A DNA stretch of 64,000 bases. Source: Eutypella sp. D-1 (taxonomy: Eukaryota > Ascomycota > Sordariomycetes > Xylariales > Diatrypaceae). Each line of letters begins with the position of its first letter. Position 1 is the stretch's first letter. The position numbers and the translations under genes are program-made. Below, in pieces: positions 22,412 through 34,680 of this stretch. The stretch is taken from positions 1,426,001 to 1,490,000 of the forward strand of contig JAJTTP010000009.1 of the NCBI GenBank assembly GCA_023313575.1, in the 5' to 3' direction. The notes under the pieces were generated by a model. The model was not told where the DNA came from. It saw only the letters and a program-made list of their open reading frames with translations, and did no database searches.

Positions 22412-23117
22412 TGTGGTTACTTCGATGCATAAAGCCTTACTCAGGTTTGAATCATTACGTTGGATGGTTAGACAGGAGGGCACAAATATCAAGGATACGT
22501 TAGGCAGGAAAAATGCTGTGTAACCTCGCACGCTCTAGACAATATATACGTAGATACATTATACATATACTTAAGAAGGCGTATTGTATCTGGACGAAGT
22601 GCTCCTTGCACCGTTTGGTCTCCATGGATACCCAGTAAACGTCCCGGTTGATGTTTCCTTTCCAAGGCTTCATTCCACCTGTGGTCCAATAATAGCAGGT
22701 GTTATGCTCTTACCGTCAAATTTGGATAAGATTTTGGTCGGTGGCTAATGTGGCTTGATGATGTGGCCCGTCTAACGAATCAATGAGATCATGAGCCAGG
22801 TATGGGGGAGGCAGGATAATTGCATGGCTATATAAAGGTAGAGAAGCCGTAAATACCTAGGTATATGGTAATAATTGAACCTGGCGAGGGTATCGCTTGT
22901 ATAATATACGACGTGCGGAGGCACTTCGAGAAAGCTAATGTCGCCTGCCATGATTCTACGTCGCCCTCACATAGTAAATTGTACTTGAAACGCCTAGATG
23001 TCTATCATTTGCCCAGCACTCCCCCCGTTCTGACACCCGAGCTTAGTGATTAGGCTTTTACCAACTAGATAACAATCATGACATCTCCCCGTCTCCATCT
23101 TTCGCCTGTAACAAGTA
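22412..23117. other. Intergenic region upstream of amidase
   Basis: Amidase promoter side and 3' flank of the flavin-binding protein. An ATATATAC stretch lies near 22541-22548 on the + strand. No supported gene. Confidence 0.45.
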
Positions 23118-24293
23118 TCACTTAACGTCCTGCGAGTTCCCCTCACCCTCACCCTTCCCTTTTCCCTCCGTGGTTTCCCGCGCAGCCTCCAGCGCGCACT
23201 CCCTAGCGTCTTCATTGAAGGACTCGACAAAGTCCCTCAGGTACGCAGGGACCTCCGGGATGCGGTTATCAGGGGCGGAGATAGGCTCGTCGGCCGCGAG
23301 GCGGAGGGGCAGGACGCCAGTCCAGATGCCACGGCGGGCGAGGTCGGGGTCGCGGGCATCAGCGGCCTCGTCGTGCGGAGGGCCGCGGCGCACCTTGGCG
23401 CTGGCGCCCGCCACGTGCATCCGCAGCACTGCCGTCGACTGCATCTCCGCACCCGTGGGCGGCACGTGCGTGTGCCGCCAGCGGTCTGGCACCACGCTGT
23501 TGGTTATAAGCTCCATGCTGTTGCGCAGGGTGGGTACCGTGCGCGGCGGATGCGGTGGTCAGCTACTGGGCATCTTTCTTTCTATAAACAACGGCCTCCC
23601 AATACTAGACTTATATCCTCTGATATGCAAAGAATAGCAACGGGGCGGGTCACGTATGTAAATGGGGAGACCGGTGGGCTGCAACAGCGAAGCAATGATA
23701 GGAAACGGGGGTCTCACGCCCAAAGCTTCTCCTCGACATCAGTGACCAACAAGGCGTGCCCGAAGAGCACGGCAGAACGGTAGTTGTAGCTATGGGAGTT
23801 CGGGGTGAGCGAGAGCACGAAACCATCGAGAATGGTGGCGGCGACCGTCAGTGGCAGGCCCGTTCCCGTTCCCTCATCGGCGCCCTCGTGCCCTCCAGCG
23901 CCGCCTGCCTTCCGCGCGAGGTTCGCGACCTGGGCCGACACGTAGCCATGGAGGTACAGGTCTAGGACATCACGGGTGTCGGCGCTGGGACGCGCAAACG
24001 ACCCCATCTGCCCGATCATGGGCAGCACCGTGGGGAATGGCGAGTCCAGCGTCACGAAGGAGACGTGCAGCACCGGGCTCGTGTTGACGATCTGGTGTAC
24101 CGTTTCTAGGGAGTATGACGCTTTTATATAGCAACAGTCGATTTGTCAGTTACCTAGCTTGAATCCTTGCCTTTTTCTGGACTATACCATATAGAATAGG
24201 TATGTGGTATCATGGGGATTGCGTACCCCGACTGTCATATCGGTGAACGGTGCTATACGGCTGCTTGGGATACTCTAGTCCCTTGGACGGCAT
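23118..24293 (-). CDS. PNPOx-like flavin-nucleotide-binding protein
   Basis: Protein of the pyridoxamine 5'-phosphate oxidase-like, FMN-binding split-barrel superfamily (COG3467 type). Exons: 24293-24227, 24105-23718, 23517-23118; 855 nt, 284 residues; introns 121 and 200 nt. Exon 1 encodes MPSKGLEYPKQPYSTVHRYDSR, matching the usual N-terminal block, and joins in frame to ETVHQIVNTSPVLHVSFV. Further motifs are FPTVLPMIGQMGSF, YLHGYVSA, and SYNYRSAVLFGHALLVTD; the first residues of exon 3 are MELITNSVVPDRW. The C-terminus (GIWTGVLPLRLAADEPI...VPAYLRDF) fits the family and is followed by a lysine/glutamate-rich tail. It probably binds FMN or a related cofactor in the cytosol; the reaction is unknown. 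An insertion of Gly/Ala/Glu residues (about 85-100) sits between conserved strands. Confidence 0.87.
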
Positions 24294-25185
24294 CCTGTCG
24301 AGTTGCTATGCTGTACTCAAGCAGTTGATTAACTTGATTGTGCGTAGGACTGTCGATCCCCAGGTTATGAACTTTAAGCGATGATAAGTATTTCTTAACG
24401 AAGCATCGCATGGGGCCAAACCACCATATATATAGGTGTAGGCAAGTCACTTTTACACCTAATCACTCAGAAATCCTCGTAATAACGACCTTGCTTGGAA
24501 CACTACCATCTTGGGATCTAAGCAAGCGGGCGCACGCACATCGCGACCTCGGGACTACATAGCCTACCAAAGCTGGTACCTCTAGGTAGGTAGGTATATG
24601 ATGCTATACCGACCTAAAAGCTTGAAATAGGAGAGCCCTGATTGGCTATAAGCTTGCATGACACAAAAGCCTAGAGTTAGCCATTGCCCTCATTGGAAAG
24701 TCCAAGCGAAGTCGTGATAACAAAGCATTGGGTATTTCACACAACTAGCTGCCGCCAGGGCCTAGGTTGATGCTACCTAGGTAGGGTAAAGAGAATGCTG
24801 TAGGAATGTATAATATCATGGTCCCGAGATGGCGGGAATGGAGGTATCTGCCCCTATTACCATTGGTACAGACCTGGAACGGCCAGAACGGGCACCGATT
24901 AGTACATACCTCCCAGTAAACCGATAACTGATTATTGTGGCTTACCCACTAGCTACCACGTCATGCACAGCCACGGACATATTCAACTTCGATACCTACC
25001 TAGGTACCTAAGTAGCTCCACCAAAAATTCCAATACCACTAATAAACCTCGGGCCATTAATTTGGCTTTGGTGGTTGGTTCACTTTACCTACAACCCGGA
25101 TATCGAAAGAGAGAGAGAGAAGACGGAGAGAGAGCGCGCTTGAGGCAGGCCCAACGCACAAGCAAAAAGAAAAAACGCCCACAAC
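24294..25185. other. Divergent intergenic region, flavin protein / bL33m
   Basis: Contains several CCTAGGTA/TAGGTACCTA words (about 24582-24600, 24774-24785, 24990-25012) and a GA-rich run (25106-25136) just upstream of the bL33m start. It presumably holds both promoters. Confidence 0.5.
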
Positions 25186-25587
25186 ATGGCGAAGAAAGGT
25201 ATTGTTTGTACCTAGTGATTCCATACTATGTCATCTATGCTAACCCGTCCGCGCGCCGTCGTCGCCGCCGCCGCCGCCGCCCCGCAGCGAAATCCCGTAT
25301 GATCTCCGTGCGCCTGATCTCCATGGCCATGACGGGCTTCTTCTACACCTTCGCGCGGCCCCGGGAGTCGCGGCCATTGAGCATGTTGAAATACGACCCC
25401 GTCGGTACGTTTCTCCTCATTCAGTCCATTCTTTTTTTTTTTTCCTCGCCCACACCACCAACACACCCATGACGGCACCTCCCCGACTCATGCAGGGTAA
25501 CTAACATATTACGCCCTCCCCCCCCTTCCTCCTCACTCAGTGCGCAAGAAGGTACTCTTCCTCGAGCAGAAGCGGAAAGGGAAATAA
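25186..25587 (+). CDS. MRPL39: Mitochondrial large-subunit ribosomal protein bL33m
   Basis: Fungal homologue of bacterial L33 (yeast MRPL39), 58 residues. Exons: 25186-25198, 25288-25404, 25541-25587; 177 nt. The first exon is only 13 nt (ATG plus three codons and one base), the first intron ends in a CGC-rich tract with CCCGCAG, and the second runs 25405-25540. The joined protein reads [20 protein letters not shown], then a central segment with [14 protein letters not shown], then [20 protein letters not shown]. The KYDPVVRKKVLF block is the family hallmark. The strongly basic, aromatic-containing sequence fits an rRNA-binding protein of the mitoribosome. The gene is easy to miss because no single open frame contains it. 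The next gene is convergent. Confidence 0.92.
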
Positions 25588-26466
25588 ATAAAGAGAAAAA
25601 TAAATGGAAAAAATGGGTTAGAGAGAGGAATTGGCGGTGGGTGGGAGAGACGCAGAAGAAGAAGTAGAAGAACGAGGAGGAATGGGCGGCGGTTAGTACC
25701 GAGACGTGCTTTGTTCGCTCTCTTTGCCTTGCTCGTACGGTCGCGTGCGCGCATACGATATCCTCTTTTCCCCCAACCCAACACGAATCCAGGCGGGGGA
25801 AATACGAACGAGCGAGCGAACGAACGACGAATACTACGGATCACCGCGGAGCATCATCGAAACGGTGCACCCCTAGTTCATCAAGGCCAGTCTTGAAGTG
25901 CGGTGGACTACTACGCCACGATATGTCCATCCGTACCACTGGCCGGCTTGTTACCTGCTAATAGATCGGATGTGGGTTGTATACTGGGTACTTGATGAAG
26001 GACGAAGTCGGTACCGTCTCGACGCAATCGGCCCTCCCTCCACCTACGAGGCCTGTATATAAGTGTATCATATTCAACTCAATAACAGACACGGATAATT
26101 TCGTGGATGTTTAGTGTATACCACGGCGCACTCAACAAAAGAGAGACTGGTGTTGCCAAAAACTTTTCGAGTCTGATTTGAAGCTACCTGTTTTCTCCTC
26201 CGTTAGTCTTCAGCACATATTTTCCACTCATCTCCACAAGCTCTCATTATACCTTCCAGCTAGATTGCCACCCCTCTGGCCACGTTTGTCACTACTCTTC
26301 ACTTATAAATGCCTACCATCTTATGTCGCCCGTCTTGTCATATCTCTAGCAACACATTGCACCCCGAAAGCTACAGGTTCCCTCCAAAAATGGGGCAGCT
26401 AAACGAACAGTTAAGAATAAGACTAGGTGGGTGTCCCTTCTGATTACTCATACGCCATAACCCATT
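25588..26466. other. Convergent intergenic region
   Basis: 3' flanks of bL33m (+) and the coiled-coil gene (-). Purine-rich DNA at 25560-25690. The open frames present look like chance. Confidence 0.45.
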
Positions 26467-29400
26467 TCAGAGATCCTCAAATAGATCAAGTTCTCCCATC
26501 GTCTCAACCTGGACTAAAGGCAGATTTTCGCTGCTCGATGATCTGCGACGACGCGAGGCTTTGTTGTGAAGATGCTTGCTATCAGTAGACTGGATGGTCG
26601 CCGAAGAAGTTGTCGATTCCTGGCTGGTATTATGTTGCGAGAGGGAACGTTGAGAACCGTATGTTATTAGTGCTCGCTTTATAGGGATCTCAACTGGTTT
26701 GTCGTTTGGTTGTGATGCTGCCAATTCGCCAGGACCATTGAAATACGACGATGCTCTTCGGTCTTCTCGAGGCCCAGGTTTTGCATCTGTAGGGTTCCTC
26801 TTTCGCTTCTTGGGCGGCTGTGGGACCTTATCGTCGTCCGTGCGGGCGAGTCCGTTGCCCAAAGTCTGAGATTGGGCAGTGGATTCGCAGGCCGCTGTAC
26901 GGCCGTCATGCTTTGAGCCCTTTACGCCCGCAGACACGGCCCCAACCACGCGTTGATTGAACATACCATGAGCGTTGCCAGTTGCTTGCGACTTTCGTCT
27001 GGTGGAAGGCTTCGCCGCAGCACCCGTGTGGGTTGATTGGGCTGTAGAAGGTGTCTCTAGAGATGGTGTCTTGCCTTGTTCATCAGGATCAGTGTTGGCT
27101 AACTCCTTACGAATGATCGTTTTCATGATGCTCTGGACAGTTCCTTGTTGCCTTCTCGTAGCTCTTTCCTGCTCGATGGAAATCGGCATGTTGGAGGCTT
27201 CATCGGTGCTTTCCGGTAGCTTCAACTGTATCTGACGCTGGCGCGTTGAATAACGAGGTCCAGCATTTAGACGACCTTGCTCAGGGTCACCCAACTTCTT
27301 GGAAAGTTTTGCCCCTAAGCTGATCAGCTGCTGAAGCTTATCGTCTATATCGGTGGCCGACTCGGATCTCATCAGTTCCCCCAAGATCTGGCGGACCTGG
27401 ACGATCTCGATGCGAGTGCGCGACCATTCTTCATGGCCGGGTCTAAGGGACTCCCGCTGAGCTTCGGCAGTTCTCAGGTCGCGAGTCAATTTTTCGTTTT
27501 CTTTCTGTACGGTCCTCATCTTGTCATTGGCGGCTTGCAATCTGACAAGATCATCCCGCCATTCCTTCTCCTGAGTATCGCGCTGGGCCTGTTCTTGTTG
27601 CATGGCATGAGCCTGGCTTACCAACTGATCATTCGCCTGTTTGAGCTTGTCGTTAAGAGCGCTGAGTTCCTGATTCTTTCCGGCGATGCTTTCTTCCAGG
27701 TTCTTTATGTCATAGGAATACTTCTCGGCCGCAATGCCATTGGCTTCGATCTCCGTTTCGAGGTTCAGCAAAATCTGTCGGTACTGCTGGTTCTCTTCCC
27801 ATTGGGCTTGTGCGGTAGTTTTTGCTTCATCGACTTCGCCCTGTAGTTGTTGAATATGCCCCTCTTGAAGGCCAGCATGCGTATTTGCTTCATGGAATCT
27901 GTCTTGCCAGTCCGAGGCTGCTTCCGTATTACACAATTTCTCATGAATCCCCTCAGCGAGGGAACGAACTGAGTCGACATTCTCGGTGAGTTTCTGTACG
28001 TCGTCTACCGACAATTCGAAATCCGGTGAAGAGGGCATAAGCCTTTGGCGTATTAGTGCTAGTGACAATATTCTTTTGTAAGGGTCTTTGAAACTTACGT
28101 CGTGACAGCATCTCTCATAAATGCCCGCAGCTTATCCTCCAAGCCTTCTGGGTCAGTCCTGCTCTTTACAATATCGAGCATGTCAAGCAATCTGTTGAGC
28201 CTAGTCACAGTTAGCGACCGCAAACCGAAACATACGAACCTAGTACTGACTTGTCACCGTTCTGGCCGGAATATTCTAGGAGCTGTCTACCACTGGCTAT
28301 AACAGATTGAATCTGCTGACCACAGAGGCTTTGGGACTTCTCCAGAAGTGATTTTAAGCCGTTCACGTGTTCCTTCTCTCTAGTAACCTCCTTCTCACGC
28401 TCCTCCAACTTTGTTTGGAGTGTAACGACAGCGGTCTGGACTACTATCTGTTAGCCCCTAACCCAATAAGAACGTAGGAGTAACGCTTACACCTATGAGA
28501 CTCCTCAGTAACAGAGGTGAGCCTCGTCTGTATCTCCGCTCGAGCCGTGTTCGAAGCAGAGAGCTCTCTTTCGGCAGACTCCCTTTGCGTCTGTTCTTCA
28601 CTGAGCTGTACCATCACTTCCTTGTACTTTTCCTCGGAGCGTGCGTGTTGCTGTTCCTTTTCCCTCAGCGCCTTGTCTAAATCGTGGCTTGATGTTGCCA
28701 ATTCGTTGTTCTTTGATGTCAAGCTGTCGATGTCATCTTTGCACGCTTCGATCTCTTCATAGCATGCCTGAATCTCCTCGTCTTTCTGCTCAAGTTCATC
28801 TGCTAGGCTGGACATTCCCTTCTCGTATCTAGCCCTATATTCCTGCTCAAACGTAAAGAACTCGTTCCACGCACTTGTCAGGGATCCGAATTGTTGGTAG
28901 TACATTTTTCTATCAGGACTGGAAGGTAGTGCAACCGAGTCGGTCGCAGGCTTTCGCGGCCTAGATATGTTGGATGCCTGGGAACCAGGGCGTACGGTCT
29001 CGGCATTCTGAGATGGCGATCGCACACTGCGACTTTGGTGTTTATCGTGGCCCTTGCCACCGCCTGATGCCTGAGATACAACGCGAGGACCTATACTGTG
29101 ATCGCTGCTCGGCCTAGAGAATGTAAGATCACCCCCAGGATTCCGATAGTGGCTGCCAGACTTGCTAGGGTGTGGCGGAGGCGCCATATTTTTCCTCCCG
29201 CCGGTCTGCACTGGGCCGAAGACGTCTTTTGGTTTCATCTGCTTCAACTGGCCCGAGGATCGTGGGAGCTTCTTTGGAGATTTCTGGTTATATTGTGGCG
29301 ACGACCTCAACAGAGCTCTCTCGCGAGAAGCCTTAATACTCTTTGGTAGTTGAAATGGTGTCGAAACGTGCTGCCCTCTGGACCGATCCGGTCGGGCAGA

Positions 29401-30156
29401 CGCACCTTTATCTTGGAGTTGAGACTCTGTGCTAGATTGGACGGATCCTGAGCTCGATATTCTGTTGGGTGAGTTTGACACCAGCCTGCTTCTTGGCTCA
29501 CACATTGGAATCTCCTGTGAATCTTCCACAATATCAGTTCGAGGCCTTTTACCCCGAGGAGGCGCCCCCAAATTATCACCCGCGGTCCTCTTTGCCGATG
29601 AAGTTTGCTGCTCGGTGAAAGGGTGTGGGTCATCAGTTATGCCTGTCGATTTGTCTCTGACTGCTGGGGCAGCCTGAGGAGAAGTAGATCCCTGCCCAGT
29701 ATCATTTCTTGACCTATCGGGAGCATGAAATCCGGTGCTGGTCAAATTGCCCAAGTACTCTAGTGAGCGGGCAGCCACTTGCCTACCACAATCCACTGAT
29801 GTCTCAACACTGGGCATCGGTGTGGACTCGAATGTACCGTGCTGTACTCTAGCAAGACCAGTGCGGTTGGTTACGGGCGGCTTGGAAGGAGCCTTGCCGA
29901 ACTGAAACTGGGCAGTAAGGTCTTCTTCTTCAGCTGGATCTGCACGACTGAAGCGACCTCCATGACTCAGACCAGTAACATGGGTGATATCTTGAGACAA
30001 TGACTTGAACCTAGCGTCAAGTTCGAGTCCAACAGGTGACCATGGATTGGCGGAATTGGGATGGACGGGGTCATCGAATGCATTACATTCCGGATGATCA
30101 CCGGAGTGTATACCACAGGGAGACTGCCCTCCTGGCGACCCGTCTAGCACATCCAT
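26467..30156 (-). CDS. Large coiled-coil protein of unknown function
   Basis: I do not recognise the family. Exons: 30156-28491, 28443-28251, 28200-28099, 28042-26467; 3537 nt, 1178 residues; introns 47, 50 and 56 nt, each with a branch-like CTAAC/CTAAT close to the acceptor. Residues about 1-410 are disordered and rich in Ser, Pro, Arg and Gly. A long coiled coil starts at about 417 (AWNEFFTFEQEYRARYEKG) and runs, with breaks, to about 900, with many Glu/Lys/Gln heptads. The C-terminal quarter is again disordered and holds a basic cluster (PPKKRKR) and a second Arg-rich run (RRRRSSSSENLP), both possible nuclear localisation signals; the end is acidic and hydrophobic (GELDLFEDL). An earlier GKRPRTD also looks like an NLS. 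A nuclear or spindle-pole scaffold role is possible but is inference. Confidence 0.8.
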
Positions 30157-33100
30157 CTCATAGGAATCAGATATTTAATCGAAGCATGTAGAAGACAGAT
30201 AGCAGTGAGGAACTCGGATGAATATGGTGTATTTATAAGAAGGATCGAAACCTTGGGACAGATAGATGATTGAGGTTAAGCAAGTATATGAACATGTGCA
30301 GCTCAAAATTGAAACGACTGGAATCTAGATGGAATAGGGCAGTGAAGAAGGAAAGTTATGACGGCAAATAAGCGACCGACTGCTCTGTGAGGACCTAAAA
30401 ACAGTCTGGTGGGTTGTCGTGGGATCCTAGGGTATTAACGATTGAGTGATTGATGGAGGATAGCAAAACCGGTTCTAGAGCAAAGAGTGGTTTTTGGACA
30501 ATCAATAAGTGAGAATGATTGTGCAACTACCTAGGTAGCTAAGGTGAACGTGATTGCGTGTTGGTAGATAACTTCAAGAAAGACTCTGGGCCCGTAATTG
30601 GGAAATAGAGTAAATTGGGTTCCAAGGCGGTTTCCATGGGTGTTCTAGCTTTCCCTATATTCCCCGTCGTTGCAACTTCCCCGATAGAACTTACAGACCA
30701 GTTAGTTGACGTCATGACCAAGTATCCCAGGGGGTTGCACCTGAGATTCACTCTGGTGACTCATCTTGGTTGAACACTTCTAAGGTTCCCGTGACGTGAT
30801 AAAGGAGCCGTGCTTTCCTCAATCACGAGAGAACATTGAGACTATCGTACTTTCCCCCCACGAACCTTGAACCTTAAGCACCTGGTCTCCATGCAATCAT
30901 TTTTCACAAGACGACCTGGGGAGGGTAAATTGTACGTTATCGCAGCCATTTTCTAGGAAACATTTATTAGTAAACACTTCCAGAACTCATGTATTCATAA
31001 AGGAGGACTGTTGTCAGTCTTGGCAGCTCTGTAGGCAATTGCAGGTTAAAGCCACATGGCATTATGTACGGTATCGTTCCATTGGAAAGTCAAGCGGAAC
31101 GCGGTAATGGATGGAATCTCTAATCATTCCAAGGTTAGGTTTCTAACCACTGCAAGTATAATCGCATTATACTCAGCTGCGTAGGTCAGGATCCCGTAGT
31201 GATTGATAAGTGGACAAGATAAAGGGGCTGAATAGGGGGTTGCACTTCAGTTTCCAGACACCTACATTCTCTTGATCCATTCTGGGCCGGGTCGTAGACC
31301 CAAAAGCGCTCCAGGTTAGATGGCAGTTCAAAGTTCCACTATGATGCCAATCCCACGCCGCCGCGACTACATACTATTGCGATCGACTGTCTTACACTAG
31401 GAGAAACCCGTCATCGGATGTATGAAGGTCGAGTATAATATCACATGTCCTCCGAGATAAGCTGCGTAAGCGCCGTCTGTCAATCTAGCTAAGTACTTAC
31501 CTGGGCAATCAATCAAAGGCCACCAGATCGGGTCGCAAGTGCCATTAATAGAACATCCGAAGAAGAAGCCATTTTAATAGTGCACTACTCGCCCAAACTT
31601 CTGCCCCAGAAAGTTGCGATGCGTATTAAGTCTAGAAACCCAAATTCCGCATGGTCAATCATCTGGAGGCATAGATAGGCTATCCCATCGGGGTTATATC
31701 GAGGCCAGCCACGTGGGAGGGGCGGCAAACGATACAGACAACTGCTGAAGAAAACTTGGCCTACATCCATCCGTGGCGCCGTACTCTATAAATATATTGT
31801 ATAGCTGGGCTACTTGGGATCCTGGGCTGAGGTTGTATTGGCGACTGTCGTCGCTACTACCTGACGCCGAGGCAGTGAGCATACCGATCCTGCATTAAAC
31901 CAGCCCCGGCCCAGGAGCGTGGTCGGCGTAGTGCAGGCCCGAATCCTGATCGGTAAAACGCATTCCCGAGAATTTAGGGGGTTGAAGGCGCGAGCCTTTT
32001 GTGATACGGCACACCCGCCTATAGTTTCCAGACTTGTAGTGTGCGTATATAATTATATATCCCCATCTATCTATATCATACCCGAAGACGGACAAGCAAA
32101 TCCTCGCCGTATCACGTATATACATGGGAGAATAATTTCTATATCATGTAAGCGACTATAGCATGGAACTGGCATGGGGGGCCTTCTGGGCGGTAGATGT
32201 GACAAGGTGACCAAGCCGTGCCAAGGGCCCCCACACCAGCGTTTACCCCTATGCCTTCGGGCGCTGATTGGCCACTCCACCTGTGTCGTCCGCCTAGATC
32301 AGATCTGCCCCCCTGGGCCGGCGCTTAGCTAGCGGCGCACCCAAGTGCCGACGCTCGCCAATGAGAGGGCCGCGGCGCACCTGCGCACGAGGGTCTCCTC
32401 GAGGGGAGAGGGTTAGGTCCAGGGGATTAGGATCTGCCGGGCGCCCAATAGAAAGGGAGACAGAGCAGAAAGAGACTCTTCCCTAGAACGATGATATGCG
32501 TGCCCAGCAACGTCTGGCACAAGGGACGCGGCGAATGGCCACTGCCCGTCACGGAAGTGCCACCCCCACTGGGGCGTGGCCATACAGAGAACGTCACACT
32601 TCGATTCCCCTTGGGTAGTAGGTATAGTTCGCGATGCCTACCTGGTCAATTTACTACTAGTATTTGCAGCAAGCGCCGTCACCACCGCCAATGGCTTCCC
32701 CACCCCCCACTTCAGACGTGAAAGGAAGATGCAGAGAGGGTGATAAGTAGTAGGTAAAAGACAAGGGTCGAGAGGTTTATAGCGGGTTCTCTCTGTCGTA
32801 TGTATATCCGGAGACGGACGCCACCCCAGGCGGCGGTCGCACGGTTCTCCAGTCTTCCTCTCTTCATATACCTATTTTTGGTCTTTTACTTTCTTTTCCC
32901 CTCCCACCTGTTCGGGTATTCTTGTTATTCGGCCTACCACACAGCTGGGACGTCAATCGTTATCGTTCGAGAGACGGATAGTGAATAGACAGGACTTAAC
33001 CTCCCGTCGTACCATATCGTACGAAATACACAGAGCGTGCCGGCGTCTCGCTCGATTCTCGAATAACCAGGTAGCCGAGTTGGCTTAGCCAGGGAGCTGA

Positions 33101-33217
33101 GCTTTCTTCCGAGCTTCTCTGACTGCCTAGGTAGCCACCATCCTCTCCGGCGCGCGACGAGCAGGAGTGAAGGGAAGATAGCCAGACAGAAGACACAGCC
33201 CTGGCATTTCAAACATA
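30157..33217. other. 3.1-kb divergent intergenic region
   Basis: Between the start of the coiled-coil gene and the start of a small membrane protein on the other strand. No open frame has support. A TATATAATTATATAT stretch lies near 32045-32060, a CCTAGGTA word near 30531-30539, and the DNA becomes GC-rich around 32280-32420. It could hold long 5' UTRs or a non-coding transcript. Confidence 0.5.
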
Positions 33218-33846
33218 ATGGCCACTGCGGCATCAGACTCCGACTTCCCGCTAGCCACGGACGACCCCTTCGCCCCGGACAACGGCCACGGCTCGGCCAA
33301 TGCTGGTGGCGAGGTGAACGACGCTGCGGGGGCGTCCGGGGGCAACTCGGGATCCGGACAGCTCTCGCAGGGCGCACTAATCGCCATCATCGTCGTCGTA
33401 TCTGTAGTCGCCGTTCTCGGAGGTATGCGCCTCTCTCCCCCCCATCCGTTTCCTCGGAGATAAATTCCCTGCCTGACGTTCCCATCCCCCCTGGGGCATG
33501 GTTGACATCGGGCCTGCTTCTTGACCGACACTAACCCACTTCTATAGTCTCAACGGCAGTACTCTTCTACCTAGCGAAGAAGCGGGAGTGGAAAGTACGA
33601 GAGAACATCCGGCGATCAGCGAAGAAGGTCGTCACGGCACTAACGCCGCGACGGTCCGAGTTCCCGCGCTCCGTCAAGGAGTACTCGTCCTCGTCGCGGG
33701 GGGGCCGCACCCGTCTCGACGACGTCCCGCCCACCCCGCGTCTCCGGCCCGAGGACCTCGAAAAGGGTCTCAAGGCCGAGGTCCGCCGGAGTCCTGATGG
33801 CGGCGGTAGGGGCGGTGGCGGAAAGAAGAAGTGGCCGCGGATGTGA
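33218..33846 (+). CDS. Small single-pass membrane protein, unknown function
   Basis: Exons 33218-33422 and 33548-33846; intron 33423-33547 (125 nt, GTATGC...CTATAG); 504 nt, 167 residues. Residues 1-50 are acidic and Gly/Ser/Asn-rich without a cleavable signal peptide. A strong transmembrane helix (ALIAIIVVVSVVAVLGVSTAV, about 53-75) is split by the intron and followed by a basic juxtamembrane stretch (KKREWKVRENIRRSAKKV) and an Arg/Ser/Gly-rich tail ending KKKWPRM. The charge pattern suggests the N-terminus outside and the C-terminus in the cytosol. Family not recognised; many fungal cell-surface proteins have this layout. Confidence 0.75.
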
Positions 33847-34680
33847 ATCGGGGTCGGGTCGGGTCTATGGATGGATGGTGAGATTATGGGAGATGGGGCG
33901 ATGTGTAGGCGCTGGTTTCTGTGGTGTCGAGTCATCGTTCCCTGCCGGGCGTGATGGGCCGGGAGGGATGTTTGGGAGTACATATGCGTAGAGGGTGACA
34001 AGATGTGTGAGATGGAGAGGAGGTGGTAGCGAGGGAGGAAATACCTAACGAGGCCACGGCAATGGGTTCAACGTTGGATTTTCGATTTCGATTTTTGACC
34101 TAGGTGTTTACGGGAGGGGCCTGGTGTTCTTTTATCGCGTGCTGGTTGACGTTAAGGCCGGACCACCACTTGTATCAATAGGCTGGAAGTATATATACCT
34201 CTTTTATTTCGATCAATGGACGAGTTTCTGTGGTGCGCGGATGTACGGTGTCGTGTATGTGTTAATTCGCTGCATATCCATGAACGATGACTTACCCGGG
34301 GCAGGGGGACAAGAAAGAGCTAAAGAGCTATAGGTTTATTTAGAGCGACCCCAAACTTCCATTCCCTTCCCCAATACTGATGGTGCCTAAATGTCAATAT
34401 CACACATCCTTTCCCGCATCCGGAAAGCGCAAAAGCGGTATAATATCAGCTCTGAAAACCGACACGCATGGAAATACGAGATCAGACGCTCTTTCCACGA
34501 CAAAACCGGCAAGATATGGATGCAACAAGACAAGGTCGCTATAAATTCAAACACCAATGTAACCCACACATCCTTCATCAATCAATCAGTCATATATACA
34601 CCATGCCCACTTTTGTCTACGGCAAAGAAAAACCAATTACGAAGCCAACGCCACAGCAGAAAGCTGAAGGGTATCAAGAA
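33847..34680. other. Convergent intergenic region
   Basis: 3' flanks of the small membrane protein (+) and Enp2 (-). Open frames on the plus strand from 34391 are partly antisense to Enp2 and are not supported. Nothing else is seen. Confidence 0.45.

Noticed and set aside
9216..24293. Secondary-metabolite gene cluster
   Set aside because: No polyketide synthase, peptide synthetase, terpene cyclase or dedicated regulator is present; kept only as a co-location finding.
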